Counted from the stretch's first letter, positions 1-13,340 are shown. The stretch is 39,543 bases of DNA from Pilaira anomala (GCA_025716855.1 JAIXMQ010000130.1:1-39543); one strand, 5' to 3'. Program-made: numbers and translations. The notes: generated by a model not told the origin, from the sequence alone.

Positions 1-323
1 GGGAATAGGTATTTTTAACTGACCAGGTTTTTTATTACTTATTCTCTTCTTTTTACCGGATCCGAATATTTTCAACATATTTAAATTTTATAATAGTATT
101 ATTCGGGCGTAAATGTATATAAAAAGAAAAAAAAACAAAAACAAAGGAGGAAAGAGAAAAAAAAATACGAGTGTGTGTGTGTGTGTGTACATGCAACACA
201 TCTATCTATATCGAGACAAGCCACACCATTTATAGTATTAATGTGTGTTACTACAAAAACGTCACAATGTTATATGTTTAAGTTTCTAAAGGGATGTATA
301 TTTTATTATGTTGTATATTTAAA
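1..323. other. ATP2 downstream flank with a (GT)n tract
   Basis: This stretch lies 3' of the ATP synthase beta gene, which runs on the minus strand. It is A/T-rich, with A runs near 125-165 and a (GT)9 microsatellite at 171-188. I see no coding potential beyond shadows of ATP2. The first 120 bases could belong to the next locus, but nothing in them is diagnostic. Confidence 0.6.
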
Positions 324-2089
<1,766 letters not shown>

Positions 2090-2403
2090 GTTTCTTTACA
2101 AATTCCTTTAAAAAAAAAGGAAAAGGGATAACTTTAGAAAATAAAAGGTCTACTATTTGAAACTCAAAAAGCATATTAAATTTGATGCGAGGCCAGGGTG
2201 AGGGATATGTACCAAAACTTTCCCCATTGTTTAAGATGACGTAAGATTCGAGTATGTATGGGGCGGTCGTTAAACGTCCCCAGCTACAGAATCAGATAAC
2301 AATATGACTTAAGATTGTATAAAATTGTCTATTTTGTTTTTTTTATTCTAGTGTATTATACTATTTACAAACATACAAAAAAAAAAGTGAAAAAAAAGGA
2401 AAC
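2090..2403. promoter_or_regulatory. ATP2 upstream region
   Basis: This is the gap between the ATP2 start codon and the 3' end of the PPR gene, so it should hold the ATP2 promoter and 5' UTR. On the ATP2 coding strand a pyrimidine/T tract (2107-2125) sits just upstream of the ATG. A GC-richer island at about 2255-2290 (ggggcggtcg near 2262) stands out from the A/T-rich surroundings and may be a transcription-factor site. No specific factor site can be named. Confidence 0.4.
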
Positions 2404-3921
2404 CTATTCTTTTACACTTTCAGAACCGCCATAACGGAGAACTTCCATTGTTAATTTTGTTGGTTGAATATTGTCCTGCTTCATTAACTCGTAAGTACTT
2501 TTGACGTTATCCCATTTACCGGCCTTAGCCCAAGCTCTCATTACAATCGTATATATCACAGCATTTAATTCAACACCACCTCGCTTTAGTTCTTCAAGGA
2601 TACGCATGCATGATTCAGGATCAGGAACAAAAGCATGAGCAAGCATTAAAGTTGAATATGTCACCAAAGAGGGTTGGATATGTCGTGCAACCATATCTGA
2701 ATATACTTGACTAACCATAGTCAAATTATCGCGACGAAGAAAAGCACGCATAAAAGTGGTATAGGTATAAACATTGGCACCAACAAATAATGGAGATTTT
2801 GTCTCTTTATCATCTATACAATTCTTGTAATTATTATAATATTGATCGATCGTTTTGGAATCCGCTTCGCCTATAATCGCATTTAATAACACGTTACGAG
2901 TATGATCAGTAATAGGCAATGGTTCTTTGACAGAATCGGAGGTAAAGAACTGGTTAAATAATTTGACAGCGTATTCATTGTCATGTTGTTTAACGTGCAT
3001 GCCCATTAAAGTTGTGGCAATTACTTCGTTCACATTGACTTGTTGTTCTTCCATCGTTTTAAAAATTCGCCAAGCTTCGTCAACACGACCTTCATCCCCT
3101 AAACCATGTAAAATAATTGCAAAAGTGTACACATCAGATTTCAAACCTGCCTCAAGTAAATTACCCCAAAACTTTAAAGCTGATTCCATATTTAATTGTC
3201 GAACGGAATGGTGCATCAATATATTGTAGGTGACTAAAGTCGGTTTTATGTCTTTTTTCATCATGAACCGAAACATGTCTTCTGCTTTGTCTACATTAGC
3301 TTCTCGCATGTACCCGTCAATAAGAGTGGTATAAATGTATGCATCTGGTTTAATTTTGTTTTTCAACATGCGATTTAACCATTTTCTTGCTCGAACCATG
3401 TCTGACTGTTTACTGTATTCCGAAATGATCATGGTATATGACTGGACATTAGGCTTTAAACCACTTTTTTCCATGTCACGGAACAAACTAAGAACTTTAT
3501 TTATCCTGTTTTCTTTAACGGCATATATCATTTGTCGATTGTAGTCTAATGTAGAAGTCGGTTTTAGTTTTTTCGTCTTTAGCACAAGTCCATTAAACTC
3601 TTTGATTTTGCCGTCGGATGATTTCTTTGTGATGGTTTTGATTTTGATTTTGTTGTTATTTTTTTTAGTACTATCTGTACTGGTGGTATCGGTGGTATTA
3701 TTATAAACAAATTCAGCTGGTGAAGAAGCTTGCGTTGAATAAGAAAGTCTTTGAATCCCGCAATGGTTTGCTTTTGCAAATATGGTTGTCAGGGGTTGTT
3801 GACGTAAAAGACATTTCGTGGAGGAGGATCGAATCACATGGTTATCTATCGGTCTAGAAACAATCGCATACAACACATTGACAATAACAGACCTAGAAAG
3901 AGGTAAATGTCTGATTGTCAT
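2404..3921 (-). CDS. Pentatricopeptide repeat (PPR) protein, probably mitochondrial
   Basis: This is an intronless reading of 505 aa. Successive 35-residue degenerate helical repeats begin near residue 140 and run almost to the C-terminus. Examples are SYTMIISEYSKQSDMVRA, IYTTLIDGYMREANVDKAED and TYNILMHHSVRQLNMESAL, each ending in the K/GIKP-type turn (LKPNV, IKPDA, IKPTL, IQPSL, IQPTK). About nine repeats are visible. PPR proteins bind organellar RNA and act in processing, stability or translation of mitochondrial transcripts; the target here is unknown. I chose the Met at 3921 because it gives MTIRHLPLSRSVIVN, an Arg-containing leader consistent with mitochondrial import. The frame stays open for another 17 codons upstream, but a CATTACAG acceptor-like string near 3940 suggests that part may be intron or UTR. 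Residues 55-110 are Ser/Thr/Lys-rich and low complexity. Confidence 0.9.
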   Translation of the reverse strand: MTIRHLPLSRSVIVNVLYAIVSRPIDNHVIRSSSTKCLLRQQPLTTIFAKANHCGIQRLSYSTQASSPAEFVYNNTTDTTSTDSTKKNNNKIKIKTITKKSSDGKIKEFNGLVLKTKKLKPTSTLDYNRQMIYAVKENRINKVLSLFRDMEKSGLKPNVQSYTMIISEYSKQSDMVRARKWLNRMLKNKIKPDAYIYTTLIDGYMREANVDKAEDMFRFMMKKDIKPTLVTYNILMHHSVRQLNMESALKFWGNLLEAGLKSDVYTFAIILHGLGDEGRVDEAWRIFKTMEEQQVNVNEVIATTLMGMHVKQHDNEYAVKLFNQFFTSDSVKEPLPITDHTRNVLLNAIIGEADSKTIDQYYNNYKNCIDDKETKSPLFVGANVYTYTTFMRAFLRRDNLTMVSQVYSDMVARHIQPSLVTYSTLMLAHAFVPDPESCMRILEELKRGGVELNAVIYTIVMRAWAKAGKWDNVKSTYELMKQDNIQPTKLTMEVLRYGGSESVKE

Positions 3922-5023
3922 GGCTTCGCTTACGTAGGGACCCTGTAATGTAGCAAAAAAAAAATAAAACAATAAAATATGACAAAGAGGTGAAAAAAAA
4001 AATTGAAGGATTCACGCTGAGCTTAAACCATTGATGACATAGATACATACAATATCTTTAGAGGTCCAGCCTGCGTTTAAAAATCTGAAGGATCAGAGGA
4101 CAGAAGTCAATGATGGGATCAAATGGTAATAGTAGATTTCTATCTAGAGGTTTTGTCCTTTCGAAATAAGAGAAATATCACAATAAGGTTAACCAAAATT
4201 GACTTAAAAAATGACATATATTCTTTGATTTCAAAAACAAAAAGAATGAAGTTTTATAATAGCATTGATTGATTTGTCATTAAGGGTATACTTTGCTTTT
4301 CAAGATACTTCAAAGCTGTTTCTGAAAAAGAATAGGAGTAATTGACCACATGGACTGTGCAGCTGCAAGTAATATGTACGTAAAAAAAAAAAAAAAAAAA
4401 TATCAAAATATCCTTTCGAAAACAGTTAATTCTATCGGCCACAAACGCCTTGGTTGAATGCTACAGCGACAAGTGATTGTCCGACCTCAATTGGGTAGTA
4501 AAGGAATGTAAGTTAGCAGAATGGTTTGGCACCATGGCAATAATTCTCCCAGTCATATGTTTTTTTTTTGGTGACCCCAAGAGAATATCATGCTGTGAAT
4601 CTGCTGAGAAAACGCGGACACCTAACCCGGTTCCATCAAATGTTATGAAGCTTATTTTTTTTTAAGTTTTGTAGCTAAATTTTCTGTGATACAAGATTTT
4701 TAAATGCAAGCCTTATAAAGACAGTTTCATCCAAATAGTGTTTAGATTAATAGGAAATCCGAGTAAAATCCTTCATCTTACAACATTGTAATGGTAATAG
4801 TAAACGCAATCTATATGCGCATACTGAAAGGGAAAGAAACCGCAATTATATATATACGATAACATTACGTAGGGCAAATCTATTTTAATAAAAGGATATT
4901 TCCCAGAGGAAATCAAAAAGATGACGCAGTTGTTACACCATTTGTTTTTAATATAAAACACATCAAAAAAAAAAAAGAAAAAAAATCTGTTTCTTTCTTA
5001 TTTCAAAATAAACTTTATTTAAG
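3922..5023. other. Intergenic region, no gene recognised
   Basis: This 1.1 kb separates the PPR gene (-) from the I78 inhibitor gene (+), so it should contain two divergent promoters. It has many A runs (for example 4381-4400 and 4967-4985, the latter just upstream of the inhibitor ATG). Short frames such as 4477-4665 show no family features and no splice-supported extension. I see nothing else in it. Confidence 0.5.
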
Positions 5024-5346
5024 ATGTCTAAAATGTTTTCTTTTGGTAATAATAAAAACTCTGGCGATTGTGATGGCTGGAGAGATAAATTATTTGGAAA
5101 AGTAATTTTAAATGATGATGAACAAACTGGTCTTGCAGCTGATGAGGTAAGAAAATCTTCTTGTTATATATCATTTTATCTGTAACTTATGATTTCAACC
5201 GTTAATAGTATATTCGTAAGAAGGATTTACCTCAACCTAATCGAATTCTTCCTCCCAACTCTATCATGACAATGGACTATAGACCTGATCGTTTAAATAT
5301 TCATGTTGATCATACTATGAGAGTTACAAGCGTTAACCAAGGATAA
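5024..5346 (+). CDS. Peptidase inhibitor I78-like small protein
   Basis: Two exons (5024-5146 and 5209-5346, with a 62-nt GTAAG...TAG intron) encode 86 aa. The layout matches the fungal/bacterial inhibitor I78 family. It has an N-terminal W-x-D-x-L-x-GK block (Trp19 to Lys26) and an Ala-rich helix (GLAADE). A C-terminal reactive-site block follows: LPPNSIMTMDYRPDRLNIH, then VDHTMRVTSVNQG. The T-M-D-Y-R-P-D-R-L-N string is the family's most conserved part. Members inhibit serine proteases of the subtilisin type. There is no signal peptide, so the protein probably acts in the cytosol or vacuole, as a buffer against the fungus's own proteases rather than as a secreted factor. The gene converges on the MIT-domain gene downstream. 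It was missed by simple ORF calling because each exon is short. The family call rests on motif recall; the target protease is unknown. Confidence 0.85.
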
Positions 5347-5869
5347 ATTAGCAATTTGATTCAATCATAATAAAAAATAGTTAATGCAATAGTCTCTTTT
5401 ATTTTATTCACGTCAGTCGCGAAAATAAAATATGTCGTCATTGTAAAGATATCGTCGAGGAAAAGATGTAAATACTTTTACCAGCAATTAGGTTTCGTTT
5501 GGTTCTTTCTTTCATGTGGTCTTAGCAAGTGAGTGACAGATGAAAAAGCTTCATTGTCAACATTTAACTTGATGAGTTGCAATCATTTTTTAAAAGCAAA
5601 AAAAAAAAAAAAAAGAAAAAAAAAGGGACTTTTAAAAATAAACTATTTAAACCAATTTAGTTGAAGTACTTTGATCATATATACATAACATGACCATAAA
5701 GCAATAGATAACCATAAAAAAAAAAAAGGAAAGTAAACGAAATCAGTGCATTACAGATGATTACGAAACTATATAAATGTAGGACGAACATTTTATTTGC
5801 GTATAGTAGGTATTTTTTTTATTAATTAATAAGGTATAATGTACAAAAGAAAAGAATCCACCTTCTCTT
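5347..5869. other. Convergent intergenic region
   Basis: This is the shared 3' flank of the I78 inhibitor (+) and the MIT-domain gene (-). It contains AATAAAA-type strings at about 5370, which could serve as poly(A) signals for the inhibitor gene. It also has two long A runs (5599-5625 and 5717-5730). No coding features are seen. Confidence 0.5.
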
Positions 5870-7673
5870 TTAATCAAACATCCAATCAGAGCTCCGTTTT
5901 AACCATTTATCTAACAATGCCTCATAATCTTTTAAAACAAATTCGCAAATAGTTATTTTAAACAGGTTAATACATCTTTGAATAGTCAAAAAAGCTCGTT
6001 TATACGTTAATGGCTTTTGGTGAGCTACAGTCTCGATAATAACGTTCCATCGCTCTATGTAAATGAAAGGGTTAAAATTAATATACAGACACACGTATAT
6101 AAAAAAAAAAAAATAAACAAGTACCTAATATTCTTGCTGTTGTAAATAATCGAATTAATGTTTTTATATATGCTTCGTTATTTTGATCATTGTTACTAAA
6201 TAAATATATATGAGTTTAAATACATTTTGTATATTGATTTATAAATTATTTACGGAATTGCTTTAGAAGCTTCAAACTTCATTCTTTCGACTGATTTTGA
6301 TAATTTTGAGCTCCAAGCAGACAAAGTCTAATTATAGATCGTTGTTAGGCAAGACAGAAAAAAAAAAAAAACCTTGTTTTACCTGAGTTGTTTTAATCCC
6401 AGAAGTACCACCCATAAATGAATATCGCGAAGAAGAGTTCGTTTCTGTCATTTCATTTCCATGAGATAAACATCCTAATTTTTTAATCAAAGTATCTTTG
6501 ATATGATTTAATGTTTGTTCTAGTACGCTCAAGTCGGTTTCGATAGCATTAAAATCGTGAAAATCTTTTCTTTTTTCCATTTTTTCTAATATCACAAATA
6601 GTAATTCACATGCAACTATTTTTGCATCTATTGCAGGTAACCTAATATTCGATTGATACCTTTTTTTTTTTTTAATTGTTAGTTTAACACATGCAAAAAC
6701 TGCTTTTTTTTTTTTTTTTTTTTTTTTTTTTCCTTTTACCATAAATCTTTAGGCACGTATAGGTTTGATGTAATGAATCCACCTTGAGTCATTGTTTCCA
6801 AATAAGTATCCATTAATGTAAGTGAAGTAGTAATATCTTCTGTCACTGGATGTAAACTGGCTTGTGATGACATATAAGGTGTTTTATTGTTTTGTTGAGA
6901 GTTATTTGTTGAACTTATAGACCATTTCTTTTTACTTTTTGATCTGCCTAATTCTATGGCATTTGGTTTTTTATTGTATTGTAAATAAGAAACTAGAGAA
7001 CTTTTTAAATTATTTTCTTCCACCAATTTTGAGTTCTTTTTTCTTCCTAATATGGAATGAAAACTAGATGTGCTAACGCTTGGTTCCATTTGAGGGTGAA
7101 ATAAGTCTGCTAACGATTTTTCCTCTATGATAGATTTTGGTCTCAAGTCTACTTTAAATTGCTTTTCAAAAAACATGGTATCTGTTGAGTTGGGATCAAA
7201 GTAATCTTGATTGAGGCTAATGTTGTCATTGTTACTAAAATCTGTAGAATATCTATTGTTGTTATTATTTTTAGGATTACTCTTTTTTCTAATAGTTATT
7301 GGAGTACTAGTTGATGGTTTTATATCTAATAAAGCTTTTTGTTTATGAATTGGTGTCACAACGTTCAATTTAGTTAAAGTTGATGAAAGAAATTCGATTC
7401 GTTTTAAATATGATTCTTGCTGTTAAAATAATAAAAACAAAACCGGTTAATGCTGCTTAGAAAAAAATATTTTCTGTCAAATTTTTTACTCCTTACAATT
7501 GATTTCAATTTTGATTTATTACTAGTTGGATCTGCATCTAATACTTTTTGTAGTGCTTCTACTGCTTCTTTATACATGTGTAACGAAACTTTATCTCCAA
7601 CTCCAGAGTCTCTGTTGACAGCTAATTTAGACTTTTCTAAAGCCAAGTCAAGTAATTCGGAATGTTGACTCAT
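5870..7673 (-). CDS. MIT-domain protein (microtubule interacting and transport)
   Basis: I rebuilt this from six exons: 7673-7497, 7419-6740, 6659-6383, 6327-6254, 6195-6125 and 6054-5870. All phases close to give 487 aa. Residues 1-75 form a three-helix MIT domain: an LLDLALEKSKLAVNRDS helix, a HMYKEAVEALQKVLDADPTS helix, then a helix that crosses the first intron into QESYLKRIEFLSS. MIT domains bind ESCRT-III tails or act in endosomal traffic. Residues 85-280 are Ser/Asn/Lys-rich and probably disordered. The C-terminal 200 residues are helical (LPAIDAKIVACELLFVILEK, WSSKLSKSVERMKFEASKAI, YIKTLIRLFTTARILERWN) and are the conserved-looking part, but I do not recognise a named domain there. 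Intron 2 is unusual: it is almost all A on the coding strand and ends in a run of A before AG, with no pyrimidine tract. The partner and exact role are unknown. Confidence 0.82.
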
Positions 7674-8983
7674 GTCAGTGATTATGAAAATGTAGAGAAA
7701 AAAAAAAGAGAAAAGAATTTTTACTTGTATTTCCTTATAAAAATAGAAAAAGTAGGCCTTTAAAACTCAATATACGATTGTTGTACCAAACAATAAAGCT
7801 AAAGTTTATCCAGATCTTTGGCAACCCACCCTTGACTTTTAAAAAGATAAACACGTTTTTTTCAATCCTCAACTCAGTCATTTTTGGTAATTAAGCATCG
7901 AATAACTTTTTAAAATTTATGCCGCATTCTGTCGCTCTTTCTTATTTGTTGACTGTGTTCACAAACTAAATAATACTAAAAAATCCTTTAAATATTGACT
8001 CAGGAACAGATTTTTGAGAGACAATTACAAATGTTTAAAAAGAAAAAAAAAGTATATTATCTAAACTAATAATGAAACGTGTTCAATGAGCTTAGGCTTA
8101 AAGAAGTAAGAGCGGTGGTAAAAATATCAAGTGTAAATTACAGACATCAATTTTCTTTAACCAAAAACAAAAAGAAAGTGCGACCGGTAAGTAATGTACA
8201 CAGCAAAATGATTAATAATCCAGTTTTTTTTTTTTTTTTTTTTTCTTTGAGGGCTGACAATTTTTACTTGTTGACTTCTCCATTTAATTAAAATTAACAT
8301 GCTTATTTATTATTTATGATAGCTTTTGATTTTTCATTTTTTTTTTTTTTTCAATTTTCTAGTCTCGATTCAATGAAACATTAAATTGTAAAATACATAA
8401 AAGCTGTTACCTAGTTTAATAACACACAAACAGAATGTGGTAAGAAAGATCGACAACCATCAAATATTAGGTAATACATACTCCTCCGTGCGACGTATGT
8501 TATATAAAACCATATTGCCACATTATTGTGTAGTAGTTATACTCTTAACCCAACAAGTTTTTGTTTATATATATATATATATACCAAATTTTAGGAAGAA
8601 ATCAGGTTCAATAGTTATAAAACAACTGAATCTTTTGATCCTTAAAAGATCGTTTAGAACTATATGTAACAAGAAAGAATGAAATGCTCCTATTTTTATG
8701 TTCTATAACATGAGTATCATTTCAGTGCAGTTAATTGACATTATTTTAATATTATAGGTATAGGTTCCTGTTATGTACAGTCAGGTTATGGGGATTTATT
8801 TATAGCACTATCTATTGTGTCGCTAAGATGACAAATATTCACAGAGTAATATACAAACACAATAACACGTATCAAGTGTAAGTGGATTCTTACAGAAGAA
8901 GACATTGTTAGGCCCAACACATAGTCACAAGATGCATAAGAAAGTTTCTTATCCGATTTCTTGCTCAGTAGCTTAAGCTGTCG

Positions 8984-9024
<41 letters not shown>

Positions 9025-10214
9025 TTTGGTGGCCAGTTTAATGTGTGGAAAAATAATCTTGTTTCTAAAGTATTCTTGTTATTTACTGATCCAAAAACTC
9101 AATAAATGACAGCATATACCTTAAAGAAAAATTAAAAAAGACCTGCAACTGAAAAAAAAAAAGATATCCTTCTGGATAGGTATTTATGAGATATCATCAA
9201 CTAATACGAACTTGATATGAAAAAGAAAAAATTGACTTACTATTAAAATATATCAAGACAAACTATTGATTTTTAAGGGTAATGTATTTTAAAGATTCAC
9301 CAAGTTGATTAACTATAGAAGACTTCCAGTTTTTACGAGAAACAGCGTTAAGGGGAAGCAATATTACAACACAACCAAAACTACTATTACTACAACAGCA
9401 AAAAAAAAAAAAAGTTCAACTGAGCAGTTTAGTTCACACTCTCAAACTTCCTCCTTACATAACTAAGAATACAAAAAAATGAAAATTAAGTTTTGTAAAA
9501 ATAGCATTTTGTTAATAACGTCTATTAATTATTGGAATACTGTTTTCAAATTAGTCTTTATTTCGATTTTTTCCGTTAAATATTAGTAGGAATATCGATC
9601 CTTTATTAGCAGGAGAAAAACGCAGTATACAAATTATAATTCCATATATATATGTATCACTTCCGAAAAAGTTTACTACTACAAATAAGAAAATTTTTAG
9701 TCACAAAAATAGGATCAAGATATGAAAAGCTTTAAAGCCTAAACATATGATTACTTTCAAAAAATGAGGAAGGTCAAGTAGCATTTGAATGTAAGCTGAT
9801 ATCCTATTTTAACATTTAATTAAGGTGTTTCGATTTGTAAGTGTGGGAAGTGCATTTCTACCTTGTATGAAAAAAAAAGGTCGAATAGTGAATGAACAGA
9901 GGCTCTTTTAAATGAAAATGACATGTTTGTAAAAACACATTTAAGGGAGTTTTGACGTAAATGTTATACAGTCATATTTGCTTGATTTCAGCAAAAAAAA
10001 AAAAAAGTAGAAAGTTGATTGTTAAATTTGCAGAACGCTCTTAGAAAGATCAATTTCGGCCATAATTGATACAAGCAGTAGATGCACACCATTTGATACA
10101 TAACTACTTCTCCACACACACACGAAACTCTGCTCACTATGTACGTACCGTATTATAATTTAATCTAATTTTTGTCAAAAATTACTTTGTTTTTTTTTCC
10201 TTTTAACCAAAATT
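7674..10214. other. 2.5-kb intergenic gap, rich in A/T runs
   Basis: This lies between the divergent MIT-domain (-) and Nudix (+) genes. It contains homopolymer runs, notably a 32-nt A run at 8987-9018 and T runs near 8224-8242 and 8340-8351, plus a (TA) tract at 8568-8582. The small open frames at 8079-8291 and 8437-8682 have no protein-like composition or splice support. I found no tRNA-like fold and no transposase remnant. The T-rich stretch at 10187-10203 just before the Nudix ATG is probably its 5' UTR. Confidence 0.5.
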
Positions 10215-10791
10215 ATGTCCGTCGAAGAACAATATCGTTCTGTTGCAGGAATTGCAGTATTCCGAAATCCCTTGACTGAAAAACCAGAAAATGGAGACGA
10301 CACGAACGTCCATTCCATTACGCGTAAACCCGCAGAAAAGGTTTATTTACTAGTCAAGAAACCGAGGAATGAACACGCGTGGCAATTTCCTCAAGGCGGA
10401 TTAAAGAAAAAGTCAAATGAAACAGTACCTCAAGGTGCATTAAGAGAATTACATGAGGAATGTGGAAGCGATTTAAAAGTTGAGCTGATCGATAACGACA
10501 CATTTTGCACATATCAATATGCTTTTCCTCCTGAATTTATAAAAACGAAAAGTAGAAAGAAACCATATCTTGGTGCAAAGGTAAATGTCGTGTAACAAGA
10601 CCTGTTACTGAGATTAACCTATTTAACTTTTTATAATAAAGGTACAATTCGTGCGATCTGAATGGAAGTCTGGTCAATGCCAACCCGATCGTAAGGAAAT
10701 TATCGATTTTGCTTGGTTGAGTAAGAAAGAGATCGAATCTTATACATCTAAAGAATACTATGAAGGCATCCGGTTGATTTTTGAAAAATAA
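10215..10791 (+). CDS. Nudix-domain protein (mL46-like or Nudix hydrolase)
   Basis: Two exons (10215-10580 and 10642-10791, with a 61-nt intron) encode 171 aa that are almost entirely one Nudix fold. The Nudix box is clear: Gly62, Glu69, then Arg77-Glu78-Leu79-His80-Glu81-Glu82-Cys83-Gly84. Compared with the canonical GX5EX7REUXEEXGU there is one extra residue between Gly and the first Glu. WQFPQGG precedes the box, and the C-terminus has DFAWLSKKEIESYTSKEYYE. That last block, together with WxFPxGG, resembles the Nudix half of mitochondrial ribosomal protein mL46, but the usual N-terminal mL46 region is absent and the catalytic glutamates are kept. A free Nudix hydrolase acting on a nucleoside diphosphate-linked substrate is the alternative. 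No targeting peptide is obvious. Its 3' end lies 114 bp from the convergent GGT gene. Confidence 0.85.
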
Positions 10792-10905
10792 AAATAGTAT
10801 ATTGTGTACTTGGTAATATAGTCATATTATACACATTACTTCATACAGGTTTTTAAAAAATATGTATATATGATCAATATAATTTTTTTTTTATTAAATT
10901 ACAAA

Positions 10906-13265
10906 TTAATAAGCTGCTGCAATACCCATTTTTCTTGGATCACTTGCAGCATCAACATTTCCATCAGGTAAACGTCTAACGACCTGAACTGCAGAAATAC
11001 AATAGTTTTGAGGGATTTGAAAAACGAAATGATTTCGTGATTCAAGTTCGTGTTCCATTGATCTATCAAATCCATACTCAGTGATGGCAATATTAGGCAT
11101 GAGTTGATGATGAACTCGAGGGATTGCAACGGACTCATAAATATCTTTTTCCAGGTCAATTAAATTGATAATACCCTAAAGCAATAAAACTAAGTATAAA
11201 AAGACAATAGTCGGATGATGTTTTACTTACTTGTACCGTAGCAGTAGGGATCATGGATCCACCAGATCCACCAATGGCAATTTCAAATTTGGAATCCTTT
11301 TCTATAATGACAGGTGTAATAGAAGAGAGCGGTCTTTTTCTAGGTCCCGCATAATTGAACTCGCTGGGATATAAACCAAACATGTTTGGTGTACTTGAAA
11401 GAGATTGATGAGGACATGTAAAATGTAATCATTTGCATGTATATCAACTTACTTTGGGATCGAAAAATCATCCATTTCATCGTTAAGGATTACACCAGTC
11501 TTGGCGTCCATTATATGCGATCCGAATGCCAAATTAACCGTCGATGTCAATGCTACAGCCCCATCGTTTTCATCTACTACAGAAAGATGCATAGTACCGT
11601 GAGACTCTATATGATCGAATTTTGGATTATAGTATAACGGATCATGTGTCATATCATCCTAAGAATATAAATATTAGAATATAGAACATGTATTAGTTAG
11701 TAAACAAATTACTGTAATATTTTGACGTATTTCAGCAGCGAAATCTTTCGTCGTAATTTCGTATTCTCTTTCTTCGTTATGGATGAAATCTGGGTCACCC
11801 ATTTCAGTTCTAAACGCATATCCAAATTTAAACGCCTCCATAAGTCTATGTAGGTTTAAGCCAGTCATACCATCCACTTTGAATTGGAATCTTTCTATCA
11901 AGTTTAAAATAGATAAGATTACAGCCCCACTAGTGGGTTCAGAGCAAGTGGTAACTTTGCGTCCATTATAGTAAGTACTCATGGTCCGTCTAATAACAGG
12001 TTGATAAGATTTAAAGTCGTCTAAAGTCACAATTCCTCCAGCTGTTTGAATTGTTTCAACCAAACTCTTTGCAATCTCTCCTTCATAGAATTCATCTGCG
12101 CCTTTTTCGGCAATGATCTCTAAAGTATTGGCGAGCGTTGGCCTCTTCACTATCTCTCCCTCTTTAATTCTAACGCCGTTTGGAAAATATACATCCGTCC
12201 ATTCTGTGAAATTCTTCATCCAATACTCCTCAGCCTATATAAAATGTTTTAGAGTGATGCCCATGTTTTAAATATACAACTTACTTTGACACGAATCTCT
12301 AATAAACCTGTTGCCTTAAAACCATGTCTTGCGATTTTAATTGAAGGCTCAAATAACTCAGACCAGGACAATTTACCATGTCTATTATTGAATATTTAAA
12401 AACTGTGCAACATCAAATCATCTTACGAATATTACCTTTTATGTGCTAACTCTAATCCTCGAATTTCTCCACTGTATAAAATAAAAAGATAAGCAAATCA
12501 TTGTTTGTACACTAATAATATATACTCACGGTACTGCGACTGATAGAGCTCCTACTTGTGCCAGCATGGGATTATGAACAAACATATCTTCTGTTGCAGC
12601 TTCAGAAGCTGTTTCTCTAAAATCAATAAATTCAAAGGTTCCATTCGGCGATCTAATCAGCATAAATCCACCACTATTATAAGAGAGATATTAATATACT
12701 TCGTAACAATGACACCATTATCAAAGGAAAAATTGATTACCCTCCAATTCCTATATAGAAAAGTTAGAAATATAAAATAACAATATGAAAGAGATGAATT
12801 ACCAGTAGCAAAACTATCGATTACACCTATACATAAGGCAGATGCAATGGCAGCATCCACTGCATTACCACCTTTTTTCAAAACTAAAATATAAAAGAGA
12901 AAAAAAAAAATTGTTCAATACGTGTGTTCGATTTGTATCCAAAATTTTAAACATACTGTCAACCCCAATATTAGAGCATTCTTCTGCTTCAACAGCTACA
13001 GCGCCTTTTCTGCCTTTCACGGAATATCCTTTAAAGTCTGCTGGACTCTCCAAGGACTGGTGACCTAGCAATAGCAAGTTAGTAAGCTGCATAACCACGA
13101 CTGTGGATCAGTATCCAAATTACTTTGTTTATGTAGTAAATAGCCGAAACTAACTGCAGATCCTAACAATAAGACAATAACAACACTTATGTATCGATTG
13201 TATTTTTTTTTTATTCGAGGATACTGATTGCCATTTAAAAGTGAAGAGGATTCAGTGTTAGTCAT
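10906..13265 (-). CDS. Gamma-glutamyltransferase (gamma-glutamyl transpeptidase)
   Basis: This is an N-terminal-nucleophile enzyme that cleaves or transfers the gamma-glutamyl group of glutathione. I read eleven exons: 13265-13124, 13064-12957, 12883-12803, 12750-12741, 12673-12530, 12471-12436, 12381-12285, 12234-11713, 11658-11453, 11393-11231 and 11175-10906. All phases close to 592 aa. Residues 1-24 are cytosolic and are followed by a single hydrophobic anchor (YISVVIVLLLGSAVSFGYLL), so this is a type II membrane protein with the enzyme in the vacuole lumen or outside the cell. Family blocks are GGNAVDAAIASALC, then TGIGGGGFMLIRSPNG, FRETA and PGEIRGLELAHKRHGKLSW. The autocleavage/nucleophile Thr is about residue 402 in HGTMHLSVVDENDGAV, leaving a small subunit of about 190 aa that carries the GGSGGSMI oxyanion loop. 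Exon 4 is only 10 nt and encodes part of the glycine loop. The gene is convergent with the Nudix gene. Confidence 0.95.
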
Positions 13266-13303
13266 GGATATTATACTGGAAGAAGAAAAGAAATGTGTAA
13301 AAG

Positions 13304-13340
<37 letters not shown>

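Noticed and set aside
4477..4665. 62-codon ORF between the PPR and I78 genes
   Set aside because: It has no recognisable domain, no splice extension, and a composition expected by chance in AT-rich DNA.
8437..8682. 81-codon ORF in the 2.5-kb gap
   Set aside because: It passes through a (TA)n run, has no motif and no leader or poly(A) context.
8987..9018. 32-nt A run considered as the tail of a retroposed sequence
   Set aside because: The preceding sequence shows no gene, SINE or LINE similarity and no target duplication; long A runs are common throughout this window.
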